This document shows, in pieces, positions 15,805 through 24,772 of a DNA stretch of 64,000 nt. The notes under the pieces are model-generated. The model had not been told where the DNA came from. It saw only the letters and a program-made list of their open reading frames with translations, and did no database searches. The stretch's first letter is position 1. Each line of letters starts with the position of its first letter. The stretch comes from Limnothrix sp. CACIAM 69d (GTDB lineage Bacteria; Cyanobacteriota; Cyanobacteriia; CACIAM-69d). The stretch covers positions 1-64,000 of the forward strand of contig MKGP02000003.1 of the NCBI GenBank assembly GCA_001913845.2, read 5' to 3'. The position numbers and the translations under genes were made by a program.

Positions 15805-17418
15805 CTAAACCGCCGCGCGATTCAGATCCAACACCGCTTGCAGGCGATCGAGCACCAGTTGCCGATCCAGGTAGGACAGCAGCGGCCCCGCCTTCGGCCC
15901 GCGCTCCTTATTCAAGAACGCCAGATAAATCGCCGAGAACGCCACCGGCATTTTCAAATCCAGCTCGCGCGTCGTGGCAAACAGAGCCGTTTGCAAGGTT
16001 TCGCCGTCCCAACTGTCCACCGTTGCCAGGGCCTTCAGCAATGCTTCCACATAGTTAGTTTGTTCCGGTGACAGTTGATTAGCTCGCTCCGGAATCGTAT
16101 CCAGATAAAGCACCAACTTTTCTTCTTCATCGGCGTAGTCATTCAGCCACTTTTGAGCAGCCGAAATCCGTTCGCGAGCAATTTGCCAATCGTAATCACT
16201 CAAAGGTTCAGCCGATCGCGCTGTCACTTCCTTTTCCACATCCAAATGGGGCACTTGCAGCAGCGAAATCGCCGTGCTCAATTCAAAGGGTTGATAGGGC
16301 TGAATTTCCCCATCCAACTGGGCATAAAATAGCGCCATCCAGTCTTCATTCAGTTCCGGTGGATTGCCGCCGTTGGCGATCGTTTCTCGGCGGTATTTGT
16401 CGATCAAATTGTCGTAATCACGGAACACGCGCGTAATGCTTTCGTAGTTGGGCGCGAAGTTAATCGCCGTGCGGGGCGGTGTGCGCAACATCAAAAAGCG
16501 CAACAACTGTGGCGGCAACAAATCGGCAATTTCGCGAGCGCTGGAACCGATGCCCTTGGAAGAACTCATTTTCGTGCCATTGACCAAAATGAATTCGTAG
16601 GGCGAATGGAAGGGCGGTTGCTGACCCAAAACCTTGCGAGAAATGGCGTTGGCCACATCGCGGGAGCCGCCCTTTTGGGAATGGTCTTTACCGGCTAGCT
16701 CGATCGTCACGCCCAGCAATTCCCACTTGGCCACCCATTCCACTTTCCAGGGCAATTTGCCGTTGCCATCGAAGGGCGAAACCCAACCGGAATGGCCGCA
16801 CCCTTGGGTGTAGTCCGTGGCATTGGGATCGCAGGTGTAGAACACTTTGCCATCTTGGTAGTCGGTGACTTGGGTGGTGGCAATTTTGCCGCAATGTTCG
16901 CAAATCACCTGGAAGGGATACCAGTTGCTGGGGCGATCGGCCTTGCTGACTTCTTTATAGGCTTCACGCACCAAATGGGCGTTTTTTAAGAAGCGATCGA
17001 TCGCAGGATTCAACTTACCCGATCGATACAAATCCCGCAGGTAATAAATCTCGGGCCGCACCCCCAAATACTCAAACACCTCCAGAAATTCGCCCATGAA
17101 ATATTTGGCGTAATCACTGGCGCGATCGCCCGGTGCGGTGTCATCGGGCGAGGGCACATTGCAGAGGGGCCAGCCCAAATAGCGCTCAAATTTTTCCCGA
17201 TCGAGGTAACGCGGCACGGTGTCCAGCGCGTCGTAATCATCCACGCCGTAGATGAATTTCACGGGCTTGCCGGCCTGTTTCAGGGCGCGATAGATCGTGT
17301 CGTGAATCACGACTCCCCGCAAGGAGCCAACGTGAACACGCCCCGATGGCGTTTTGGAGTCGTTAACGATCTGTGGACCCTGTGCGTCGGCGGCGATTTT
17401 ATCTGCCCAGAAACTCAT
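15805..17418 (-). CDS. lysK: Lysyl-tRNA synthetase, class I
   Basis: A 537-aa class I LysRS that charges tRNA-Lys. The Rossmann signature HIGH-type motif is TPSGRVHVGSLRG at 23-35 and the KMSKS-type motif is KMSSSKG near 285. A zinc-ribbon insertion has CEHC at about 172-175 and a second C pair further on (TCDPN...GCGHSG). The full C-terminal helical anticodon-binding region is present, so it looks functional. Most cyanobacteria I know use the unrelated class II LysS; whether one exists elsewhere in this genome cannot be seen here. The gene is followed on the same strand by the rRNA methyltransferase, 89 bp away with the palindrome between. Confidence 0.93.
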   Translation of the reverse strand: MSFWADKIAADAQGPQIVNDSKTPSGRVHVGSLRGVVIHDTIYRALKQAGKPVKFIYGVDDYDALDTVPRYLDREKFERYLGWPLCNVPSPDDTAPGDRASDYAKYFMGEFLEVFEYLGVRPEIYYLRDLYRSGKLNPAIDRFLKNAHLVREAYKEVSKADRPSNWYPFQVICEHCGKIATTQVTDYQDGKVFYTCDPNATDYTQGCGHSGWVSPFDGNGKLPWKVEWVAKWELLGVTIELAGKDHSQKGGSRDVANAISRKVLGQQPPFHSPYEFILVNGTKMSSSKGIGSSAREIADLLPPQLLRFLMLRTPPRTAINFAPNYESITRVFRDYDNLIDKYRRETIANGGNPPELNEDWMALFYAQLDGEIQPYQPFELSTAISLLQVPHLDVEKEVTARSAEPLSDYDWQIARERISAAQKWLNDYADEEEKLVLYLDTIPERANQLSPEQTNYVEALLKALATVDSWDGETLQTALFATTRELDLKMPVAFSAIYLAFLNKERGPKAGPLLSYLDRQLVLDRLQAVLDLNRAAV

Positions 17419-17702
17419 GGCGGTGGGGCGGTGATGACGAGGTAATGGTTACAGAAAAAGATGGGTGCAGAATGCCAAGGTTGCAAAATGCCTATTCATT
17501 TTAGGGACTTGGGGCCTTTTACGCGCGATCGCCCCTGAAAGGACACTGAAAACGCTGCATTGCCAAAGACTAATTGAGCGGCTTGGGTCGATCAGGTTGA
17601 TTCAGTTAATCCAGCAATCCAGTCCCTTTCAACGCTTTTCGTCCAATCCGGCCGATCGCCCGTTGGCATAATGAGACCAATTGCCATCTTGAGGACAAGC
17701 CG

Positions 17703-18380
17703 ATGGTTGCCCAAATTCCCCCGATCGAGCCGGGAAAGGTTCAACCCAAGCCGATCAAGTATCCCGACAGTGACGGCCAGCCGATGGCAGACAACACCAA
17801 GCAATTTCACTGGATCCAGACCATTCAAAGCAACCTCGCCGCCATTTTGGGTGACGATCCGCAGGTGTTTGTGGCCGGTGATTTGCTTTGGTATCCCGTG
17901 GAAGGTAGCAACACGATTCGCCAAGCGCCTGATGTGATGGTTGTTTTTGGGGTTCCCAAGGGCGATCGCGGTTCCTACATGCAGTGGCGCGAAAACAACA
18001 TCGCCCCTCAAGTGGTGTTTGAAATTTGGTCGCCGGGCAATCGTTTTGGAGAAATGCTGAAAAAGCAGATGTTTTATAACCGCTATGGCGTTGAGGAATA
18101 TTACATCTATGACCCCGATCGCAATGAATTAAACATTTTGACGCGGGGAGCCAGTGGCGATCTAGAACCCGTGGAGGATCCCCAAAATTGGGTCAGTCCT
18201 CGGCTGGGCATCCGCTGCCAACTGGATGAGGAAACTCTCACCTTGTTTGGGCCCGATGGTCAGCCCTTTTCCACCTTGCGGGAAGAACGACAACGGGCCG
18301 ATCGGGAACGGGAACGGGCCGATCGACTGGCGGCCCGGCTACGGGAGCTGGGTTTGGATCCCGACGCGATCGACCCCTAG
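17703..18380 (+). CDS. Uma2 family (DUF820) endonuclease-like protein
   Basis: A 225-aa PD-(D/E)xK-fold protein. The core shows APDVMVVFG with D77, then VVFEIWSPGN with E107, then the family block KKQMFYNRYGVEEYYIYDP. A basic/acidic helix with repeated R-E-R-A-D units closes the protein (ADRERERADRLAARL), as is common in this family. Uma2 genes are amplified in cyanobacterial genomes; a nuclease role is inferred from fold and the biological target is unknown. It is divergent from lysK, with 284 bp between starts. Confidence 0.9.
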   Translation: MVAQIPPIEPGKVQPKPIKYPDSDGQPMADNTKQFHWIQTIQSNLAAILGDDPQVFVAGDLLWYPVEGSNTIRQAPDVMVVFGVPKGDRGSYMQWRENNIAPQVVFEIWSPGNRFGEMLKKQMFYNRYGVEEYYIYDPDRNELNILTRGASGDLEPVEDPQNWVSPRLGIRCQLDEETLTLFGPDGQPFSTLREERQRADRERERADRLAARLRELGLDPDAIDP

Positions 18381-18451
18381 GGCCCTGAGCTACCAGCCCG
18401 AATGACCACCATCAGCACTCGCAGCCATCGGGATTGTGGTCAATGTCAACC

Positions 18452-19783
18452 CTACAACAACCCAGAAACCTCGTAGAGCTGGCGGGTGCGGGACAAAATC
18501 TTATCGCCATAGTTCATATCCGCCTCCCAACGCCCACTCAGCAGCGCCACCGTGGGAGCCACGCCGCGCGGCACAAAGCTAAACCGAGGATCCACCACCG
18601 CATTGGCCAAAGGCTCCGTGCTGGCGTAGGCCTTGAGGTGTTGGATGTGGGCCCGCACCCCCAGCCGCGCACTGGCAAAGGAAGCCCCCTCGGGATTGCC
18701 GCCCAAGGCCCCCAACCCTCCAAAGTTGTTTTGGCTGGATTTGGTGGGGCCCGGAAATTGCAGAAAGTCTGTTTCCACGCACATTTGGGCAAAGGCTAGA
18801 TCAAAATTGACACCCTCGGCGATCGCCTCTTCGCGGTAAAGACGCGGTAAATCGGGAAATTGGTTACCCGCATTGGGGTTAAAGGCCCTCAGAAAGGTCA
18901 GCATTTGGGAATCAACGGTGCTGCCCAGTCCCATGATCTGCCCCTTCAAGGTGTTGGAAACCAGAAGGTTGGTGCGGAGGGTGACGGCGCGGGTTTGGCT
19001 GTTCCAGCCTACGGAGATGTTGTACTGCCGCAGGTCGATCGCCTTGAAATAAACGATGTTTTGGTAGCGCACCCGGACGATTTGCGGGTTGGTGGCCACC
19101 TTGATACCCAGGCGATCGGCCAGGTCGATCGGGATGTAGGAATTGCCATTGATCAGCACGCCCCGCTCGGGATAGCGCTGATTATTCACCTCAATTTGAA
19201 TGCTGCTGTAGGGCTGGGCGGGGAATTCCAGCAAAATTTGTTGCAGGCCATCGCTGAGGCCGGTGGCAATGCCCCAACCTTGATTTCTGAGAATGGTGCG
19301 ATCGGTCTCGTTGGTTAAAAAGCCCACTTCCACCAACAGCGAAGGAACCGTCAGTTGACGACAGAACAGCCGATTTCCCAACCCCGTGGCCGTGTCGGGC
19401 AATGCCCCCCGCGAAAGGAGTTGGGGTACCCGCGCCAGGGTCGATCGCAACAGAATTTCTGCCTGGGTTTGGCGTACCTGATTATTCGCAATGAAATAGA
19501 CCGTCGTGCCTCGGGTGGCGGGGTTGCTGGAACCATCCAAGTGAATTTCCAAGGCCACATCCCCGGTGCGCCCTCGGGCATTGATCCAAGCGATCGTCTG
19601 TTGCAGGCTCAAGTCATCGGGAACCGTCAGCACTTCAATGCCCTGTCGTTGCAGGGTTTGGGCTGTGGCTTCCCGCAGCCAAATCATTTCCCGGGCTTCG
19701 GTGGTTCCGGCCGCCATAATGCCAGGATCCAAAACCCCGTTTTCATAGCCCCCATGGCCCGCTGAAAGGAGAACCCGCCCCAT
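18452..19783 (-). CDS. N-acetylmuramoyl-L-alanine amidase with glucosaminidase domain
   Basis: A 443-aa cell-wall hydrolase with two catalytic parts. Residues 1-190 are an Amidase_3 zinc domain: SAGHGG at 7-12, EIHLDGSS near 80 and the glutamate in LLVEVGFLTN near 140. A copper-amine-oxidase-type substrate-like domain follows (about 200-285; VNNQRYPERGVLINGNSYIP). The C-terminal part resembles a glucosaminidase domain (FDLAFAQMCVETDFLQF, NNFGGLGALGG). No signal peptide is present and an in-frame TAA directly precedes the ATG, so export must use another route or the enzyme is released by lysis. It lies divergently upstream of minCDE. Confidence 0.88.
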   Translation of the reverse strand: MGRVLLSAGHGGYENGVLDPGIMAAGTTEAREMIWLREATAQTLQRQGIEVLTVPDDLSLQQTIAWINARGRTGDVALEIHLDGSSNPATRGTTVYFIANNQVRQTQAEILLRSTLARVPQLLSRGALPDTATGLGNRLFCRQLTVPSLLVEVGFLTNETDRTILRNQGWGIATGLSDGLQQILLEFPAQPYSSIQIEVNNQRYPERGVLINGNSYIPIDLADRLGIKVATNPQIVRVRYQNIVYFKAIDLRQYNISVGWNSQTRAVTLRTNLLVSNTLKGQIMGLGSTVDSQMLTFLRAFNPNAGNQFPDLPRLYREEAIAEGVNFDLAFAQMCVETDFLQFPGPTKSSQNNFGGLGALGGNPEGASFASARLGVRAHIQHLKAYASTEPLANAVVDPRFSFVPRGVAPTVALLSGRWEADMNYGDKILSRTRQLYEVSGLL

Positions 19784-20034
19784 GAATTACTCTCGATCGA
19801 ACTTCGACCAATGCTAAATCACCCGATTCCCAAAAATCACTAGGAGCGTTGTTGTTCAGAATCCTTCCGCACGATTCCGAGGTCGATCAAGCGGTTGATT
19901 GGCCAACCGAGTTGGAATTTCCCACCCTTGATCTGGTCGAAATTCACCGTTTTGGAGCCACAAGCAACGGAGCTGGCGGCCGTCCGGTACACTGCATAGA
20001 TCCGTTGTCGGGTTGATCGCCCGGATTGCTGATC

Positions 20035-21381
20035 ATGGTTGAAGCTGCTGCATTTTCTGAGCACCCAAATCCTGAAGATTTAGAAAACTTAGAAAATTTA
20101 CAAAATCTAGAAACCCTTGAACAAGAAAAATTTGCAGCATTAGAAGACTTACCAGAGCCGGAGGAATTGCCCGATCGGCCGGTGGCCAACGGCGATGACT
20201 TGCCCGATGATTTGGTGTCGGCCTTGGCGATGCCCTTGCGGGGAGCCAAATTGCCCTCCACATCCGCAACCACCCAGCAGCCGGCCGAACAGCCTTCAAC
20301 TGTGCATGACCCGGCTGAATCGCCCACCGAACCCAGCTCGGAAACCGGCAACAAAGTTCCTGTGGCCGAGTTGCCACCCCTGTCGCCAGAAGCGGCCAAG
20401 CTGGCGCGAGAATTACTGACGGGAGCCGATCGCCCCGTGGCGGATCTGACCGGGGAACGGGGGCCCCAAGTGCGCCTCTGGATTCCGGACTGGGCTGAAC
20501 CTCCAAAGACGGAACCGGCAACAGGTTGGGAATTTCAGCCAGAATCGCAAGCTGCGGTCTCTGAGCCTGTCGAGAGCAACACCACTTCCACCGCAAACCC
20601 CTCTGAGGTCAACCCCCCCGAGGCCAAAGCAACCGACACAACGGAGAGCGCCGATCGAACCCAGCCGGTGCGCCTGGTGTTGCCGCCGGACTTTGTGGCC
20701 GAACAGCCCGATCGGGGCTTGGCCTGGACAGATTTGTGGCAACAACTGATGCATCGGCTCTATGGGGGAGAGCGGGGCTGGGCACCCGACGGGCCCGTTA
20801 CGCTGCAAGTGATCGATCGGGCCTTGGAAGCCAGGCAACTGAAGGCGATCGCCGATGCCCTTCAGGAAGTGCAACTGCGGCTGACCCGGGTGGAAACCAA
20901 CCATCCCGCCACCGCAGCCCTGGCGATCGAAATGGGCTATGCACTGCAGTTCACACCACCCGCACCCACCCAGGAACCGATCGCGGTCGATCCTGACCTC
21001 GACCTTGCGCCCGATTGTTTGTATTTGGACAAAACCTTGCGATCGGGGGCGGAAATTCGTTACCCGGGCACGGTGGTGATTCGCGGCGATGCCAACCCGG
21101 GCAGCGCGATCGCGGCCGGGGGCGACATCCTCGTTTGGGGGCGGCTGTGTGGCGTGGCCCACGCGGGCATTAATGGCAACGAAAGCGCCATCATCATGGC
21201 CCTGAACCTGGCGACCAATCAGGTGCGTATTGCCAGCCGCACGGCCCGGGTTCCCGAGTCCAAGCTCGATGTGCCCTGTCCGGAAGTGGCTTACATTTCC
21301 GGAAAAGGGATCCGAATCTCGCCGGCCGCCGACTTTGCCAAAAATGAAGTGCGATCGCGCCTGGGGGAACCACCCGCCTAA
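20035..21381 (+). CDS. minC: Septum site-determining protein MinC
   Basis: MinC inhibits FtsZ assembly away from mid-cell together with MinD. The C-terminal ~100 residues are the beta-helical MinC dimerisation and MinD-binding domain: DKTLRSGAEIRYPGTVVIRGDANPG and GGDILVWGRLCGVAHAG, ending with RIASRTARVP. The ~240 residues before the middle domain are an acidic, Pro/Glu/Thr-rich extension (repeated LENLE units at the very start), much longer than in E. coli MinC. The ATG at 20035 is preferred over a TTG 9 bp upstream. It is first in a minC-minD-minE series; minD begins 149 bp downstream. Confidence 0.9.
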   Translation: MVEAAAFSEHPNPEDLENLENLQNLETLEQEKFAALEDLPEPEELPDRPVANGDDLPDDLVSALAMPLRGAKLPSTSATTQQPAEQPSTVHDPAESPTEPSSETGNKVPVAELPPLSPEAAKLARELLTGADRPVADLTGERGPQVRLWIPDWAEPPKTEPATGWEFQPESQAAVSEPVESNTTSTANPSEVNPPEAKATDTTESADRTQPVRLVLPPDFVAEQPDRGLAWTDLWQQLMHRLYGGERGWAPDGPVTLQVIDRALEARQLKAIADALQEVQLRLTRVETNHPATAALAIEMGYALQFTPPAPTQEPIAVDPDLDLAPDCLYLDKTLRSGAEIRYPGTVVIRGDANPGSAIAAGGDILVWGRLCGVAHAGINGNESAIIMALNLATNQVRIASRTARVPESKLDVPCPEVAYISGKGIRISPAADFAKNEVRSRLGEPPA

Positions 21382-21529
21382 ACGCTTGCCTCACCCCCCG
21401 ATCGCCCCTCGATCGCCATGCTAAATTGAGGTGTCTTTTCGGGTTCCGCCCGATCGCACCGCCCTTGGCTGTTCTGAATCCACCCTTCTCGATCGACCCT
21501 TCAGCCGTTGTCAACTATCAGGCAATCCC

Positions 21530-22339
21530 ATGAGCCGCATCATCGTAATCACCTCCGGCAAAGGTGGCGTAGGCAAAACCACCTGCACCGCCAACTTGGG
21601 CATGGCCCTGGCGCAACTGGGGCGAAAAGTGGCGCTAGTGGATGCCGACTTTGGCCTGCGTAACCTAGACCTGTTGTTGGGTCTGGAAAATCGCGTGGTC
21701 TACACCGCCGTGGAATACCTGGCCGGTGAGTGCCGCCTGGAGCAGGCCCTCGTGCGCGACAAACGACAGCCCCGATTGGTGCTGATGCCCGCCGCCCAAA
21801 ACCGCACCAAAGAATCGGTCACCCCCGACCAAATGAAAGCGTTGGTTTTGACCCTGGCCAAAAGCTTTGACTATGTGTTGGTGGACTGTCCGGCGGGCAT
21901 TGAAATGGGCTTCCGCAACGCGATCGCCGCCGCCCGCGAAGCGATCATCGTCACCACCCCCGAAATTGCCGCCGTGCGCGATGCCGATCGGGTGGTGGGC
22001 CTGTTGGAAGCCGAGGGCATCAAAAACGTTCGGTTGGTGGTGAACCGGCTGCGGCCGCAAATGGTGCAAGCCAACGACATGATGTCCGTGGACGATGTGC
22101 GCGAAATTTTGGCGATTCCGTTGGTGGGGATTTTGCCCGACGATGAACGGGTGATCACCTCCACCAACCGGGGGGAACCGCTGGTGCTGTCGGAGCAAGT
22201 CTCCGTGCCCAAGATGGCGTTTAGTAACATTGCGCGCCGTCTGGAGGGTCAAAACGTGGAATTTTTAGATCTCACCGCCAGCCACGATTCCTTGCTGAAG
22301 CGGCTGAAGCGCTGGCTGAAGGGTAGCCCTCGCGGTTAG
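21530..22339 (+). CDS. minD: Septum site-determining ATPase MinD
   Basis: A 269-aa ParA/MinD-type ATPase that cycles on the membrane and recruits MinC. It has the deviant Walker A SGKGGVGKTT at 9-18, switch I/II regions LVDADFGLRNLDLLLG and LVDCPAGIEMGF, and a C-terminal amphipathic helix (LKRLKRWLKGS) acting as membrane-targeting sequence. The start is the ATG giving MSRIIVITSGKGG; an in-frame TTG/GTG further upstream would add a non-conserved leader. It is followed by minE with a 263-bp gap. Confidence 0.97.
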   Translation: MSRIIVITSGKGGVGKTTCTANLGMALAQLGRKVALVDADFGLRNLDLLLGLENRVVYTAVEYLAGECRLEQALVRDKRQPRLVLMPAAQNRTKESVTPDQMKALVLTLAKSFDYVLVDCPAGIEMGFRNAIAAAREAIIVTTPEIAAVRDADRVVGLLEAEGIKNVRLVVNRLRPQMVQANDMMSVDDVREILAIPLVGILPDDERVITSTNRGEPLVLSEQVSVPKMAFSNIARRLEGQNVEFLDLTASHDSLLKRLKRWLKGSPRG

Positions 22340-22602
22340 CCTGGATGGGCGAGCCGCTCCCGATCGGCCGCTGGAAGCTTCCCTGACCGCTGGCTCAGTC
22401 TTGACCAAGCTGGTCTCATCCATTGGGTGGTGTGTCTTGACTGCAAGGGCTGTTGCGATCGCCCGGGGCCCATGACCGGCACAAAACCAATCAACGCCAA
22501 TCAACCGGGCGGTTTTGGCTCCGTTGGCAACCAGCCCTCAACCCACAACTCGTTTTTTCCCTCAGATCGCCCTTCGATCCAGCGCGCTGCGTTATCTGCG
22601 TC

Positions 22603-23001
22603 ATGTTAAGCGAACTTCTCGATAAACTTTTTGCCCGCGATCCCGACAGCCGCAGCGTGGTGAAACAGCGGTTGCAATTGCTGTTAGCCCATGACCGAAC
22701 TGATCTTTCGCCGCAGTCGCTCGATCGAATGCGCCAAGAGATTTTGGATGTAATTTCTCGCTATGTGGAAATTGATAGCGAGGGATTGCAATTCATGCTG
22801 GAAAACGACCTTCGCACCACGGCGTTGATTGCCAATGTGCCCATTCGGCGGGTGCGCCCGGACAATGACCCCTCGGAGGAAGCGGCCGCAGCCATGGAAA
22901 CCCCGATCGAGCGTGTGATCTCGGAAGCCCCTTCCGAAACGGACGAAATCATCGATTTGGAATCCTTGCCCCTTGATGGGCCCACGGAAATTACCCCCTA
23001 G
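22603..23001 (+). CDS. minE: Cell division topological specificity factor MinE
   Basis: A 132-aa MinE that stimulates MinD ATPase and drives Min oscillation. The core is typical: an N-terminal helix ([11 protein letters not shown]), the anti-MinCD segment [19 protein letters not shown], and the topological domain [22 protein letters not shown]. The tail from about 85 on is an acidic extension as seen in other cyanobacterial MinE proteins. Some upstream in-frame codons are open but unconserved, so the ATG at 22603 is taken. Its 3' end overlaps the preferred start of the aldolase gene. Confidence 0.95.
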   Translation: MLSELLDKLFARDPDSRSVVKQRLQLLLAHDRTDLSPQSLDRMRQEILDVISRYVEIDSEGLQFMLENDLRTTALIANVPIRRVRPDNDPSEEAAAAMETPIERVISEAPSETDEIIDLESLPLDGPTEITP

Positions 23002-23797
23002 CAAGGTGGATCAGCCAGTGTTGGGTAATGGCGATGCGGCAGACCCCCTGAAACCGCAGGAGGGCAGTCAGTTCCAATCGGGGGAGCCATTGGACAAGGG
23101 GGAAACAACGACCTTGGCCACGGTGCGATCTCGCTGGGTACAGCGGCTGCGGCACGATCGCGCGATCGCCGTGATTCGATCGCACAACTGGCTTCAGGGG
23201 TTGGCCATGGCCCAGGCGGTCGCCGAAGGGGGCCTGCGACTCATTGAAATTACTTGGAACAGCGTTCGACCGGCGGAATTGGTGGCGGAACTGCGCGATC
23301 GTTTGCCCCATTGCCAAATTGGGGCCGGCACGCTGTTGGATGCGGCCATGGTGCGGGAAGCGGTGGCGGCGGGGGCCCAATTTGGCTTTGCGCCCTTTGG
23401 CGACTCGGGGGCGATCGCGGCGGCGGTGGCGGCCGGCATCCCGATCGTGCCGGGAGCCTTGACCCCCACGGAAATTGCCCAGGCTTGGCGGGCCGGAGCC
23501 AGCAGCGTTAAGGTGTTTCCCATTTCTGCGGTCGGCGGAGCAGCCTATGTGCGATCGCTCGTGCCCGTGTTGCCCATGCCCTTGATTCCCACCGGGGGGG
23601 TCACTTTGGCCAATGCGGCGGAATTTTTGGCGGCCGGGGCGATCGCGATCGGCCTGTCGGGGGAACTGTTTCCAGCGGAAGCCGTGGCTGCTGGTCGTTG
23701 GGATCACGTGCGCGATCGGGCCCGTCGCTTGGCCGAGCAAGTGGCCCCCCACTGTCTTCCAGAGATGGCCGCCCCGATCGAGGATCTCCGCTCCTAG
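22976..23797 (+). CDS. eda: KDPG/KHG aldolase (Eda-type)
   Basis: A TIM-barrel aldolase that splits 2-keto-3-deoxy-6-phosphogluconate to pyruvate and glyceraldehyde 3-phosphate (Entner-Doudoroff route). Signatures: the general acid/base glutamate in LIEITWNS, the IGAGTLLD loop, and the Schiff-base lysine in [20 protein letters not shown], followed by IPTGGVT. The core starts only at about residue 55 of the longest form, so the true start may be GTG at 23006 or 23123; the ATG given overlaps the end of minE by 26 bp. Substrate range (KDPG, KHG or a related keto acid) is inferred from family only. Confidence 0.85.
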   Translation: MGPRKLPPSKVDQPVLGNGDAADPLKPQEGSQFQSGEPLDKGETTTLATVRSRWVQRLRHDRAIAVIRSHNWLQGLAMAQAVAEGGLRLIEITWNSVRPAELVAELRDRLPHCQIGAGTLLDAAMVREAVAAGAQFGFAPFGDSGAIAAAVAAGIPIVPGALTPTEIAQAWRAGASSVKVFPISAVGGAAYVRSLVPVLPMPLIPTGGVTLANAAEFLAAGAIAIGLSGELFPAEAVAAGRWDHVRDRARRLAEQVAPHCLPEMAAPIEDLRS

Positions 23798-23954
23798 GCC
23801 AACTGCCCGGCGACATTCTGGTCAATTAACCGGATACACCAGAAAATCGACTGGGAAACCGATCATCTTTCAAGTTTCAAGCACTTCGTGGCCCCAATCA
23901 TTGGCCCCACGAAAATTGCCCGGTTAAAATGCGAAACAATCTGCTCGATCGCCG

Positions 23955-24010
23955 TGCTGCGGACTTGGCAGATTTTTTTGCAGACTTGGCAGATTTTGCA
24001 AATTTTTTTA
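23955..24010 (+). repeat. Direct repeat before the transpeptidase gene
   Basis: Two copies of a ~20-bp unit built on GACTTGGCAGATTTT separated by a T-run, then AAATTTTTTTAGG, directly upstream of the transpeptidase ATG. The AGGAACC before the ATG could serve as ribosome site. Confidence 0.55.
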
Positions 24011-24019
24011 GGAACCTCC

Positions 24020-24772
24020 ATGACAGGGCTGCTGGCAAAACTCGATGACACCCGCGATCGAGTGGTCGATCGCACCCGAGCACTCAGACAACGGCCGCCC
24101 CAGTGGTTGCGTCGGCCCAAGTTTTTGATTGCGGGGTCACTGGTGACCTTTGCCGCCTCCTGGGCCGGGGCCCAATCCAGCGCCGCTCACTACTACTTCG
24201 ATCAGTGGGAGCGGGCGCAACTGACCAAAACCCTGGCCGTTTTGAACCAACCCACGCCGGATCAGCAACCCCGCTGGGCCGCCATCACCGATCAACGCTG
24301 GAGCTTTTTGGAGCGATCGACCCGGGCCATGGCCCAAGCCGCCAGCACCGGCCTGGTGAACTTCAAGGAACTGCCCTTTAATCCCAAGGCATCGATGGCA
24401 ATTCTGAAGCGGCTGGATAATGTTCGTTGGCTCCAGGTCGATATTGGCAACCAACGATTAACCGCCTGGGAAGGAAATCGCCAAGTCCGCACGGATGCGG
24501 TTTCCACCGGCAAAGCCCGCACACCCACCCTGCCCGGCACCTGGACGATTTACACCAAGCTGCGATCAACCCGGATGCGTGGCCCCGGCTATGACGTGCC
24601 CAATGTGCCCTACACGATGTATTACGACGGGGGCTATGGCATCCATGGAGCCTACTGGCACAACAACTTCGGCACACCCATGAGCCACGGTTGCACGAAT
24701 CTCCCGGTGTCTACCTCCCGCTGGTATTTCAACTGGGCAGAGGTGGGCACGCCTGTGGTGGCCCATCGCTAG
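24020..24772 (+). CDS. L,D-transpeptidase (YkuD family)
   Basis: A 250-aa enzyme of the YkuD family, which forms 3-3 peptidoglycan cross-links or attaches proteins to the wall. One N-terminal transmembrane/signal helix (FLIAGSLVTFAASWAGA, about 35-51) would place the rest in the periplasm. The catalytic domain starts near WLQVDIGNQRLTAW and holds the signature GIHGAYW...MSHGCTNL with nucleophile C225. The ATG at 24020 is preferred; a longer in-frame start would add an unconserved hydrophobic leader. It converges on the next gene with a 4-bp overlap. Confidence 0.92.
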   Translation: MTGLLAKLDDTRDRVVDRTRALRQRPPQWLRRPKFLIAGSLVTFAASWAGAQSSAAHYYFDQWERAQLTKTLAVLNQPTPDQQPRWAAITDQRWSFLERSTRAMAQAASTGLVNFKELPFNPKASMAILKRLDNVRWLQVDIGNQRLTAWEGNRQVRTDAVSTGKARTPTLPGTWTIYTKLRSTRMRGPGYDVPNVPYTMYYDGGYGIHGAYWHNNFGTPMSHGCTNLPVSTSRWYFNWAEVGTPVVAHR

